NCBI GenBank assembly: GCA_002427745.1
Contig: DIYF01000177.1
Coordinates: 124,001-188,000 of the forward strand
Source of the DNA: Roseivirga sp. UBA6061
GTDB lineage: Bacteria; Bacteroidota; Bacteroidia; Cytophagales; Cyclobacteriaceae
Reading direction: 5' to 3'
Length of the DNA: 64,000 nt
This document shows positions 9,149 through 17,592 of this stretch, piece by piece (the stretch's first letter is position 1; each line of letters begins with the position of its first letter). The translations under genes were made by a program, and so were the position numbers. The notes under the pieces were generated by a model. That model did not search any database, was not told the DNA's origin, and saw nothing but the letters and a program-made list of their open reading frames with translations.

Positions 9149-10727
9149 TCCTGAATACTATCTTACTCCTACTGCCAGGGGTCAGCTTTACCAAAGGTGC
9201 CTCCAGCCATCTGTTAAATCCATCGGCAAACTTATACTTTTCAAAGGTAATATCAAGGTAGCCTGAAAGCTCAATACAGACGTTTTTTGTAAAAATCTGG
9301 TTCTCTTTAAAATCCAATTCAACTTTAGGGTGAAAATGGAGATTTAAGGTAGGTATAACGTCAGAAGTCAGATCTAGTACATCTTCAATCACTAACTCTT
9401 GCTTACTTCTTTTAAAACTCCTCTGAACTTTCAATCCCAAGGATTCATAACCATCGTGGGAGGCTGTAATTTGCTCAGTTTTCTCTTCAAGTACTTTGAC
9501 TTTCGCCCGTCTTCCTACTCTGAAAGCTCCCCAAACTTCTGAAGCACTATGCCCATCGATTGAAATACAATTGTGGGAAGAAGTTGCCCGCTCTCTGAAC
9601 CTCTCGCTATTCGCCTCGTAGGTCGATACACCTGTGTCTACTATTACGGGCTCTCCAGCCGCATACAAGAGAAAGTTCAACTCATCTGAATGGGCATGTC
9701 CTGGCTGATAAGCCGGCTCTACCTGGCCAATGTCAAAAAAGAACTCCAGGCCTTTCTCATCAAATCTGCGATATCCTGAATCGGCAAGTTTTGTGTCATG
9801 GATATCTCTTAACCCCAATGATGAAGCATAAGACAATAGCTCTCTTGTAGAAGGGGCAATGCCAGACGCAGTGTCCTTAACCATGGGGACATCTCCATTG
9901 GAAAAAGTAACGTTCTGAAGCCACCCCAGCATGGCTACAGCCTTCTCTTCCAAAAAAGGTAACAAGGCATCAGACTTCCAGGGGTTATGTTTGATTATAT
10001 TTAAACAATCCAACAATCGATAGAGTAAAATCTGATGATACATGGGCGATCGCTCATAGTGCCCTCCATCCTCATTGATTTGTTCAGTCAGCTCTTGAAC
10101 AAGAAGTTTTTCAGCAACGCTGTAAAAAGATTCATGCCGGTAGTAATAAGCTGCGAAGAGCAGGGCAAATGCGTTTTCAAGAAGGTGATTGCCCAAAAGA
10201 TGATACTCTAAGCTTTTGCTTAAAATAGTATACTGCCGCACCAGGCTGTTGTTTACCTCGGTATCATCACAGCCTTTATCTGAAAGAAACTTAATCCAGT
10301 TCATACCTCGCAAACTAATGGGGTATGGTTCAAGACCATCGGCCAGTTGATCGTATCCGGAAAGAAACTCACGCATAAGCCTAAGTCCCATTTCCCCGGT
10401 GATATTTTGCTGGTTAATAAAATCGAAGTAATTAAGGTTATAGGTCCATAGCTTACCATGGCCACTAAAGTTCCAGTCAATTCTTCCCCGATCAAATTGT
10501 TGATCAAGATTGAGAAAAGTGAATTTATTCAGGTCATGGTTATAGCTATCTGGAATTTGAATGCCAGAGTCCAGCATAACGACCTTATGGACAGAAGGAA
10601 CCTCGGGCTTTCCCGCCAACTGCTGAGGCCTGATCAATTTGCTTCTCAATCTGTAATAGGCCTGAAAACGAAGCTGTATAAACTTCAGGTGTCTTACTGT
10701 GCGTAAAATCTTACCTATTGACCTCAT
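9138..10727 (-). CDS. Heparinase II/III-like protein without signal peptide
   Basis: About 529 residues from the chosen ATG at 10725-10727. A longer reading would run back to 10781 but would overlap the upstream gene by 71 bases. The start used overlaps by 17 and begins MRSIGKILRTVRHLK. The middle holds alpha-helical toroid features (GNHLLENAFALLFAAYYY, EDGGHYERSPMYHQILLYR). The C-terminal half has the heparinase II/III beta-sandwich pattern (PGHAHSDELNFLLYAAGEPV, DTGVSTYE, SSHNCISIDG). The HAHSDEL and HN motifs are typical of the catalytic centre. No secretion signal is visible, which is odd for a lyase. A uronyl-modifying role during synthesis is one possibility, since dermatan sulfate epimerase shares this fold. 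Confidence 0.75.
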   Translation of the reverse strand: MRSIGKILRTVRHLKFIQLRFQAYYRLRSKLIRPQQLAGKPEVPSVHKVVMLDSGIQIPDSYNHDLNKFTFLNLDQQFDRGRIDWNFSGHGKLWTYNLNYFDFINQQNITGEMGLRLMREFLSGYDQLADGLEPYPISLRGMNWIKFLSDKGCDDTEVNNSLVRQYTILSKSLEYHLLGNHLLENAFALLFAAYYYRHESFYSVAEKLLVQELTEQINEDGGHYERSPMYHQILLYRLLDCLNIIKHNPWKSDALLPFLEEKAVAMLGWLQNVTFSNGDVPMVKDTASGIAPSTRELLSYASSLGLRDIHDTKLADSGYRRFDEKGLEFFFDIGQVEPAYQPGHAHSDELNFLLYAAGEPVIVDTGVSTYEANSERFRERATSSHNCISIDGHSASEVWGAFRVGRRAKVKVLEEKTEQITASHDGYESLGLKVQRSFKRSKQELVIEDVLDLTSDVIPTLNLHFHPKVELDFKENQIFTKNVCIELSGYLDITFEKYKFADGFNRWLEAPLVKLTPGSRSKIVFRNVS

Positions 10728-11781
10728 CTCTGAGCATTTCCTTAATATCAGTAATCTTCCAACGCAAAGTCTTGCCGTCATATCCCCTTACCGCTTTGGC
10801 ATGGGCATAAATATAGTCAGCTGTTCCGCTTGACCTGGAAAAGGAAATTTCTGCATAGCCAAAGTACTTTTGTTTGCTCACCGGAATAAAGTCTTTCTGC
10901 AAGGAGGCCAGTTTAATCCAATGCCTGCCATCAGAACTTACATAAATGTGAGCCTTCTTCGTCTTATTTACTTCGCTGGGTTCAGTGACTGTAGAAAGAC
11001 AAATAACCCCTGAGCATTCCATGATATGAAAGGCGCTACTTTCTAATTCCAGTACGGGTGTGAAACTCTGAGATGTAACATCAAAAATATTGACATAGTT
11101 GGTTGCCAGAGGTGTATCCATAGGTACCAACAACTCATCTCTGGTGACAGGTATCATTTCAACCGCTCTGGACCGCTGTGATTTATCTGAAAACTTAGTG
11201 AGAGTATTGAAATCATCAGACGTAAACCAAAGACCTGATTCTTCATCTGAATCTCCGGTAAGTACCCAAATACCTTGCTTAAATGGATCCCAAAACAAAC
11301 CATGCACATGTCGGATTGCGCCCGCTTGAAAAGAATATACCTTTGACCAGTCTTTTCCGTTAACTGACTTGTATATATGCACTTCCTCACGGTTATCATT
11401 TCCAAAGTACTCTCCGAAATAGATATCACCCTGTGGGGTAATAAGCAATAAAAGTGGTCTGCTTCCTCTGAAATCACTAAAAACTGAGACAAACTGCCGG
11501 GTATCCTTATCCAGCATGACAATGTGCCCTCTTTGAATACCAATTAGGGTATCACGGTAGGTATAAAGAGCGTGAAAGCCCAGGCGCCCCAAACGGGCCG
11601 TCCATCGAAACCTGGCCAGAAAATTAAAGAGAACTCCCGTATTGAATTTCCCCAGAAACAGGTGATCCTGAAAAGCGTCAGTAGTCCTGTAGACTGAGTT
11701 TCCTTTGGCATAATAAACTATACCTTCACAAACATTAAGGACCTTAATACGCGAAAAAACCTGAGGCTGTAGCCTGATCAT
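10711..11781 (-). CDS. Predicted BNR/sialidase-like beta-propeller protein of unknown function
   Basis: A 356-residue protein built of beta-strand-rich repeats. Asp-box-like or blade-like pieces include VYRTTDAFQDHLFLGKF, IYKSVNGKDWSKVYSF, LWFTSDDFNTLTKF and IYVSSDGRHWIKLAS. These resemble the SxDxGxxW repeats of exo-sialidase or glycosyl-hydrolase propellers. There is no signal peptide, so it is probably cytoplasmic. Catalytic residues of true sialidases (Arg triad, Tyr/Glu pair) cannot be recognised. It lies between the sulfotransferase (4-base ATGA overlap) and the heparinase-like gene. The three may act together on the glycan, but no function can be given from sequence alone. Confidence 0.6.
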   Translation of the reverse strand: MIRLQPQVFSRIKVLNVCEGIVYYAKGNSVYRTTDAFQDHLFLGKFNTGVLFNFLARFRWTARLGRLGFHALYTYRDTLIGIQRGHIVMLDKDTRQFVSVFSDFRGSRPLLLLITPQGDIYFGEYFGNDNREEVHIYKSVNGKDWSKVYSFQAGAIRHVHGLFWDPFKQGIWVLTGDSDEESGLWFTSDDFNTLTKFSDKSQRSRAVEMIPVTRDELLVPMDTPLATNYVNIFDVTSQSFTPVLELESSAFHIMECSGVICLSTVTEPSEVNKTKKAHIYVSSDGRHWIKLASLQKDFIPVSKQKYFGYAEISFSRSSGTADYIYAHAKAVRGYDGKTLRWKITDIKEMLRDEVNR

Positions 11782-12692
11782 CTATTCAACAGCGAGCGTA
11801 GCGGGTAAAGCATGACAAACAGCCAGGCGAAAGGTCTGAGTCCCCAGCTTTTTAATCGGGTTTTCAGGTCTGCCTTTTGTCCAGTTGATTTTGTGAAAGT
11901 ATGAGATCTGAAAATTCCGGAACACAGATACTCAATCATAAAAACCTGATCATTGGTCAGGTTTTCTTTCCATTTATTGGCGTTGGACGATAACAGGGGA
12001 CCCGTTGTTTCTTTTTTCCATTGATACTCCCTTTTATCAATGAGTTCTTTGGCTGATGACTGAAACTCCAGCATGGCTGGTTCAAATAGCACTTGCAGGA
12101 AGTCACATATCTTTCGAAGTTGTTGAGAAGGGTCAGAAATTAAATCTTCATAATAGAGTTCATGATAGCTGTTGCCGAATAAACTCTTTCCTTTTCTGCG
12201 TCCTCTCTCAAACTGAGCGCGATAAAGAAAAATATGCATAAAGAAAGGCCAATGTTTGGACCAGTCGGCTTTCATTCTGGATGCAACTACGGCTCTGGGG
12301 TCCCTCATTATGTGGATCAGCCTGGGAGAGTCATTTAAGTTCCTGAGTTTAGCAATAAAGTCGATTACTCTCGGGTCTTTATCTCCAACCAGCTTTTTGC
12401 CTTTGTTCTCGCGAAAAGCATTCAGAAACTTGTGGTAAACAGCCGCATAAGAATCTCCGACTTCTACGACCGCTTCAGGTGCAATCTCAGACCTTTTATA
12501 GCTTTGATCTGCGCGTAGTTCCTGAATGAACCTATCCCTCTCAGCTGTGTTGTTTATTGTATTCTGTGATCTGTTGATCACATGGTTTCTAAGAAACTGC
12601 GTTTCGGGCAAAAAGCAAATTTCTGAGTGCGCATTGAGCATACTTTGCAGCAAGCTGGTACCAGACCTGCCAACACCAACGATTAAGAGCAT
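11778..12692 (-). CDS. PAPS-dependent sulfotransferase family protein
   Basis: A 304-residue sulfotransferase. The 5'-phosphosulfate-binding loop GVGRSGTSLLQ sits at residues 6-16, and the 3'-phosphate-binding motif RDPRAVVASRM begins at residue 130, both at the expected spacing. It would transfer sulfate from PAPS to the growing polysaccharide. PAPS can be supplied by cysC, cysD and cysN in the same locus (32917-35925), and cysQ would remove the PAP by-product. The 138 bases upstream (12693-12830) contain no gene. The acceptor hydroxyl is unknown. A role in lipid sulfation is less likely given the neighbours. Confidence 0.85.
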   Translation of the reverse strand: MLLIVGVGRSGTSLLQSMLNAHSEICFLPETQFLRNHVINRSQNTINNTAERDRFIQELRADQSYKRSEIAPEAVVEVGDSYAAVYHKFLNAFRENKGKKLVGDKDPRVIDFIAKLRNLNDSPRLIHIMRDPRAVVASRMKADWSKHWPFFMHIFLYRAQFERGRRKGKSLFGNSYHELYYEDLISDPSQQLRKICDFLQVLFEPAMLEFQSSAKELIDKREYQWKKETTGPLLSSNANKWKENLTNDQVFMIEYLCSGIFRSHTFTKSTGQKADLKTRLKSWGLRPFAWLFVMLYPLRSLLNR

Positions 12693-12830
12693 CTATAACC
12701 TGTTTTCACTTAGATTAAACTTATAAGCCCCCTAACCCTGTCTTAGGAAAGCTTCTGCTGATTTACCGAAAAACTAAAAATATTCCCCTTCAGCAAGAGG
12801 ATGCAAGTATGCCTTTTGGCTTTGAAACTA
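12693..12830 (-). other. Intergenic spacer before the sulfotransferase gene
   Basis: A 138-base AT-rich gap in an otherwise tightly packed unit. It holds a weak inverted repeat (CCTAA / TTAGG at 12731-12747) and a poor -7-like TATTTTTA. I see no gene and no convincing promoter, although a secondary start for the downstream half of the locus is possible. Confidence 0.4.
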
Positions 12831-13901
12831 TCAATGAGCTTCACGGTTAGTGGCAGAGCGCATCTCCTCAAAAACGTTCTCCAGAACCTTGACGGAATCA
12901 TAAGCGTCAAATCTCTTTCTTGATTCCTTACGCAGTAAAAGATACTTTTCCTCATCTATCGACAAAATCGTCTTTACGAGATCATCCACTGAACCCTCTT
13001 CTATAAGCCAGCCACATTCAGAGTCGACCATTTCGGGAATTCCTCCCAGAGGAGTAGCCATTACCGGCAACCCAGCATTAAATGCCTCTACAATGACTCC
13101 CGGGTATCCTTCATTCTTGTATAGAGTGGGCATCAACAGCACATCATAAGAGGCCAGGGTTTCATTTACTTTTTCGGGACCTATGGCCCCTTTATAGTGT
13201 TTTGAATACACGTCACGAAGAGATTCCGGTGACTGATAGTCTACTTCGGGGCCGTAAATGTCGAAAGCATAGTCATCGTTTGTCTGGCTTATCTGATTAA
13301 TAGCCCTAAGTAGTACATCGACACCTTTTTCTGTCTTGACGTGTCCTAAAAAGACGAATCGTTTCTGGTAAGCCAAATCTGTTGTCAATGGCATTTTTAC
13401 CCGAACGTTCGGATACCAAATGGTCTTAGATCTGAGATAACTAAAAGCTTTGACAGACCTTTTCGTCTCGAATAACAGGGCAGTCGAACGATCGAGGGCC
13501 CAAAGGACTAATTTTCTGACTGGCCAGGGCCGGGATTCTATATATCCAACCTGATTTCCGCCAAGCAAGCGGTAAAAGACCGGCCTCCTGAAAAAAAGGT
13601 TTAGTACACACAGAAGAATTCCATATTGATGTACGATCTCATTCGATCCGTTGACAAATACTAAATCCGACTTTCGGATGTTTGCCATGATACCTGACAA
13701 TACCGACAGATAAGCATGTATTTTGGATTTATAGTTTCGAAAGTTATTATCAATTATGGTCTGGTTAACAGGAAAATCCCTTAAATCCACCAGCATTTGT
13801 TCAAAAGGAATAATCACACCTCCCGATTTATGATTCCCGGATACTGCATGTCTTTTTCCCAGCAAAAGGATGTTTAACTTTTTTTCAGATTTCTCTAACA
13901 C
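12831..13901 (-). CDS. GT4-family glycosyltransferase
   Basis: GT-B glycosyltransferase of about 356 residues. I chose the GTG at 13899-13901, which starts VLEKSEKKLNILLLGKRHA 15 bases after the upstream stop. The only in-frame ATG start (13982) would overlap the preceding gene by 67 bases. Motifs: SGGVIIPFEQ near the N terminus, FVFLGHVKTEKGVDVLL (start of the C-terminal nucleotide-binding domain) and YPGVIVEAFNAGLPVMATPLG, which contains the EX7E-type signature, then GGIPEMV. It probably adds one sugar of the repeat unit. Donor and acceptor are not known. Confidence 0.85.
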   Translation of the reverse strand: MLEKSEKKLNILLLGKRHAVSGNHKSGGVIIPFEQMLVDLRDFPVNQTIIDNNFRNYKSKIHAYLSVLSGIMANIRKSDLVFVNGSNEIVHQYGILLCVLNLFFRRPVFYRLLGGNQVGYIESRPWPVRKLVLWALDRSTALLFETKRSVKAFSYLRSKTIWYPNVRVKMPLTTDLAYQKRFVFLGHVKTEKGVDVLLRAINQISQTNDDYAFDIYGPEVDYQSPESLRDVYSKHYKGAIGPEKVNETLASYDVLLMPTLYKNEGYPGVIVEAFNAGLPVMATPLGGIPEMVDSECGWLIEEGSVDDLVKTILSIDEEKYLLLRKESRKRFDAYDSVKVLENVFEEMRSATNREAH

Positions 13902-13915
13902 TTCAATTCTAAAAG

Positions 13916-14983
13916 TTACTTCGAAAAATGATTCACAAATTTCACTAAAGCCTGCCCCAGCGATTCTTCGGTAGGAAGACAAAGGCTTGAGAACGGATTC
14001 TCCGAAAGCTCAACGATCTCCGATAAGGCTCCCACATTTGTGGCTATGACGGGCTTTTCATAGGTCAGCGCCAAAAATCCTATCCCTGATTGAGTTGCCG
14101 TCAGATAAGGCAATACGACACAGTCCATTCTGGCAATACCTTCATGAAATTCCTCCTTTTCCAGAAAGCGATTATGTACTTCGCAAGGGTGATGAATTAA
14201 ATCCAGCGTATCGTTATTAAAATGGCCTTTTCCCATCACCAGAATCTTCACCTTCTTTTTAAAAGAACTCTGAAAATCTGCGATGGCATTCAACATCATG
14301 TCAAGCCCTTTATATGGTTCAATACGGCCGACAAAACCGATCACTATTTCCTCTTCAGGAGGAGTTTCAGAAACAATTCGTTCCGGTAAAGGGTGTTGCC
14401 AGCACACCATATTCTCCAGGCCCTCCCATTGGGTATTGTCAATAAGCCGCTCAGAATGAACGTGGATAAACAGCCGGTTCTTATATCTGGCACATAATTG
14501 TAAAATCTGCTTATACTCCAGTCGTTTCAGAAACAGAAACAGCCTGCTTTTCCTTTCCTCATGCCGCACAGGATCATGAAGTGTCCAGACGACTTTAGCG
14601 GCCTCGGTTTTCTTTAATAAGTGCTTTAAAAAAACCGATGCGCCAAAAAAGCTATGAGGTACATAAACACAATCTGAGGTTCTTGCTAATTTCAAAAAGG
14701 GGCGAAACGGGAACGCGAAAAAATAACCCCGGAATAAAATAGCCAGGGACATAATGATGGTCCAGTGGCGTATCTTATACTGCTCTATCGTTATCGGTTC
14801 AATTCTTTCTTCATGATCCAGCTTCAGATCATCACCCACGAGGGTAATTTTTCCTACCTCAGATCGCATCAGCTCCTGAGTCGCCAGCTTTGTATACTCC
14901 GCCATTCCCGCAGAAAGTACCCCAACCTGAGGGTAGCTTACCATGACACGGCTTTCGTTTTTAAGGATGTTAACTGCTTTCAT
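13916..14983 (-). CDS. GT4-family glycosyltransferase
   Basis: A 355-residue GT-B enzyme. The N-terminal domain holds VSYPQVGVLSAGMAEYTKLA, and the glycine-rich loop recalls acceptor-binding regions of GT4 members. The C-terminal domain starts at VIGFVGRIEPYKGLDMML and ends with GIGFLALTYEKPVIATNVGALSE, where the usual first Glu of EX7E is not clear. It directly abuts the polymerase gene (no spacer), and its stop lies 15 bases before the chosen GTG of the next GT4 gene. It is one of three GT4 enzymes and one GT2 enzyme serving the repeat unit. Specificity is unknown. Confidence 0.85.
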   Translation of the reverse strand: MKAVNILKNESRVMVSYPQVGVLSAGMAEYTKLATQELMRSEVGKITLVGDDLKLDHEERIEPITIEQYKIRHWTIIMSLAILFRGYFFAFPFRPFLKLARTSDCVYVPHSFFGASVFLKHLLKKTEAAKVVWTLHDPVRHEERKSRLFLFLKRLEYKQILQLCARYKNRLFIHVHSERLIDNTQWEGLENMVCWQHPLPERIVSETPPEEEIVIGFVGRIEPYKGLDMMLNAIADFQSSFKKKVKILVMGKGHFNNDTLDLIHHPCEVHNRFLEKEEFHEGIARMDCVVLPYLTATQSGIGFLALTYEKPVIATNVGALSEIVELSENPFSSLCLPTEESLGQALVKFVNHFSK

Positions 14984-16180
14984 CTAGGTGAGGGCTGGCT
15001 GCAAAACTGGTGCTGACTCCGTTTCCGGAGCGGACTCAACCTGAATCAGCGCCAACAGGAAAAACAAGTAAACCGTGGTAAAGGCCAGCTCAGCAAAAAA
15101 ACTCGAGATGATCAGACCATAGAAGGAGTAAATAATCAGGCGGATTTTACTTTGCCTGATCTTCCTAAAGCAAAAGCCCAGAAAGACAATACCCGTGGCT
15201 CCCACTCCATAGATATACTCAATAAGATTTGATTTAGGAGTAGCGAGTTTCTCACCTTTCGTTACTTCCAAAAACTCTCCCTGGCTTACTCCTGAGGTAG
15301 GTGCGTAGTTCTCGGCAAAATGCACTGAAAAATAACCAAACCCATTACCGAACGGGTTTTCGATAAACTTCTCGATACCCAGGCGCATCCCATTGATTCT
15401 GGTAATGAAAGTATCCCACACCTGAAACTTATTAGAGAGAGCAGCAAAACCCATTTCGCTGAATCTGGAAAAGAAGGTCAGTAATTGCCCCAACTGAGAG
15501 GAGTAATCTCCAAAAAATCGCTCAAAGGCGAATTTTACCCCTAACACGGCAACTACCAGTGTAATGACCTTATAGATGGGCTTGATATATAGAAAGAATA
15601 AGATGGCAAGGGTAATGACCTGGGACTTTGAAAAAACCAGAAAGCCAATGATCAGAAAGACTAAATCCAGCCCCTTGCCTACTATACTCTCTTTTCGCCT
15701 GAGTGAAAAAACTACAAGGGGTGCCGCAAAACAATAAAAAATTCCGGCCGCAGAGGGCTCGCTGAAAGACGAACTGACCCGGGTAATGGCGAACCTCCTC
15801 TCAGAAAAGAAGAACTCAAACAGAAAGAAGAGTAAAAAGATTTTCAGTGCAATATCCAATATGCGCCAAAGCTCCTCTTTTGTGAGAGCAGAGAAAAAGA
15901 AGTACGAACTGATACTGAAAAAATAGATAACGAGCCCTTTCCGCATCCTGTTGGTGACCATGCGATTTGAAAGCTCAAAATCCAGATTGTAAATGCTTAT
16001 GCAGGTTCCCAGGATAAGGCTCAGTACAAACAATAAAAAGTAGGTAGGGAAGCGCGTATCCTTATTCAGAAAGAACAGAACATTACCAAAGCCCAGTAGT
16101 AACAGTGGTATATTGAAGTTATAGCTATCGTCTATGACGAATAGCATTGCATACAGCCCTATGAAAACCGTTTTTATCAA
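14984..16180 (-). CDS. Wzy-type O-antigen/polysaccharide polymerase-like membrane protein
   Basis: A 398-residue, very hydrophobic protein with roughly ten membrane segments and a large polar loop (about residues 225-310, containing RINGMRLGIEKFIENPFGNG and FSVHFAENYAPTSG). A long periplasmic loop with an ENPFGNGFGYF-type motif is typical of the O-antigen ligase/Wzy polymerase superfamily. Given its position between GT genes and near a flippase it most likely polymerises lipid-linked repeat units at the periplasmic face. Sequence conservation in this family is low, so the polymerase-versus-ligase call rests on context. Start overlaps the GT2-acyltransferase stop by 4 bases. Confidence 0.75.
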   Translation of the reverse strand: MIKTVFIGLYAMLFVIDDSYNFNIPLLLLGFGNVLFFLNKDTRFPTYFLLFVLSLILGTCISIYNLDFELSNRMVTNRMRKGLVIYFFSISSYFFFSALTKEELWRILDIALKIFLLFFLFEFFFSERRFAITRVSSSFSEPSAAGIFYCFAAPLVVFSLRRKESIVGKGLDLVFLIIGFLVFSKSQVITLAILFFLYIKPIYKVITLVVAVLGVKFAFERFFGDYSSQLGQLLTFFSRFSEMGFAALSNKFQVWDTFITRINGMRLGIEKFIENPFGNGFGYFSVHFAENYAPTSGVSQGEFLEVTKGEKLATPKSNLIEYIYGVGATGIVFLGFCFRKIRQSKIRLIIYSFYGLIISSFFAELAFTTVYLFFLLALIQVESAPETESAPVLQPALT

Positions 16181-17592
16181 AGAAAAGGGTGTTCAAACCG
16201 TAAGGTATACTTAAGGTTTCGTGTTCTCTCGCCTACCTTTTTTGCAGGTACTCCGGCATATATGCCATAGGGTTCGCAATCTTTGGAAACTACAGCACCA
16301 CTTGCTACAACACAGCCCTCTCCAAGAGTAACTCCCGGCAGAATTGTAGTATTGGTAGAGATCCACACATAGTCCTCAATAACGAGCGGAGCAGATCTTA
16401 CACTGTGATAAGGGCTCTGAGTATCATGCTGAAGTGTATAGAGCATGGCCCTTCTTCCTATATCTACATTGTTACCAATGGTGATATCTGAGCCCCTTCC
16501 ATCCAGTATTACCTCCGGATTAATCACAATATTACTTCCCATCCTGATGGCACGCTTCCAGGGATTGAGAAAGCAAACATTTCTGAGAATCTGGATATTC
16601 TTACCTCTGGCTATCAGCGGACCATAGAGCTTAACCCTAAGACTACGCCAGGGTATCTTGCTCACAAAGGAGTTAAAAAACATGAAAATCATGCTTTTTG
16701 CTGCCAAGGCTGCTTTGGCCTTTAAGTACTTAAGCACAAGTACCAAAACCATCTGTAGCAAGCGCAAGTGCCCTATAAGGGGCAGGTTATATTTTATGGT
16801 GTAATACCTGACTGCCGGGAAGTAAAATCTTGACCTCTTTTGGGTGAGTATTCTCTTCAGGTTAAGGTACTCGTAATAGCTATTGCCTATTCCTGTATTT
16901 GTGGTGTCATTGGCTACTACCAAATCGTTGCTGTTGTAAATGACATATCCGAACTTTCCGGAGCGCATGCACCATTCTGTATCACCATAATACTGCGGGC
17001 ACTTGTCTGCATTAAAGAGTCCGACATCGGCAAAAGCCTGTAAAGAAGCCACCAGGCCCATACCCCCGAGCCAGTCTACCCGCTCGTATACCTGTGTATA
17101 CTCATAGTCATTGAGCGGCAGTTTATTAAAACGATTAGTTTCTTTGCCAGATTTGTGATGAGTACATCCTTTGCTGAAGATGGTCCCGTCAAAATAGGTA
17201 ATGGTTGCTCCTATTATCTCTTTAGGGTTCTCTTCTACCTTGTGGACAGAGTCCAGGAGAGCGGCATATTTCTCAGGATTGATTCGCAGGTCATTTCCCC
17301 AAAGGAGAACCAGTTCTGATGAGGGGTTCTGTGACTTACCCAGGATATCTTCCAGAATACCATTGACTCCTCCACTCCACCAGGCGTCACCGGTTCCGGT
17401 GACTACATTGACTGATTTCTCTTTAAGTACCTCATCCGTACCATCCGAGCTGGCATCGTCAAACACGGTAATGATCACTTCATATTCAGCAGAAAGGCTT
17501 TCTGACAGGTCTTTCATGTTGTCAATACAGCCACCCACTGAATCGGCTGCGTTAAAAACGGGCCAGATGATATGTAGTTTTTTATTAGCCAT
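16177..17592 (-). CDS. Fusion: GT2 glycosyltransferase with left-handed beta-helix acyltransferase
   Basis: A 471-residue two-domain protein. Residues 1-300 are a GT-A GT2 domain: IIWPVFNAADSVGGCIDNM, FDDASSDGTDEVL (metal-binding region), GDAWWSGGVNG and GDTEWCMRSGKFG. Residues 325-471 are a hexapeptide-repeat acyltransferase like WcaF or maltose acetyltransferase: GSNIVINPEVILDGRG, ITIGNNVDIGRRAML, VWISTNTTILPGVTLGEG and VVASGAVVSKD, ending GIYAGVPAKKVG. It could add a sugar and acetylate the same or the next residue. The 5' end overlaps the flippase stop by 8 bases. No frameshift is needed to join the halves. Confidence 0.85.
   Translation of the reverse strand: MANKKLHIIWPVFNAADSVGGCIDNMKDLSESLSAEYEVIITVFDDASSDGTDEVLKEKSVNVVTGTGDAWWSGGVNGILEDILGKSQNPSSELVLLWGNDLRINPEKYAALLDSVHKVEENPKEIIGATITYFDGTIFSKGCTHHKSGKETNRFNKLPLNDYEYTQVYERVDWLGGMGLVASLQAFADVGLFNADKCPQYYGDTEWCMRSGKFGYVIYNSNDLVVANDTTNTGIGNSYYEYLNLKRILTQKRSRFYFPAVRYYTIKYNLPLIGHLRLLQMVLVLVLKYLKAKAALAAKSMIFMFFNSFVSKIPWRSLRVKLYGPLIARGKNIQILRNVCFLNPWKRAIRMGSNIVINPEVILDGRGSDITIGNNVDIGRRAMLYTLQHDTQSPYHSVRSAPLVIEDYVWISTNTTILPGVTLGEGCVVASGAVVSKDCEPYGIYAGVPAKKVGERTRNLKYTLRFEHPFL

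Noticed and set aside
9138..10781. Longer reading of the heparinase-like gene starting at 10781
   Set aside because: It would overlap the preceding propeller gene by 71 bases and add 18 residues unlike the family start. The ATG at 10725-10727 is better placed.
12831..13982. ATG start of the GT4 gene at 13982
   Set aside because: It lies 67 bases inside the preceding gene. A GTG at 13899-13901 gives a normal GT4 N terminus after a 15-base gap, though this start remains a judgement.
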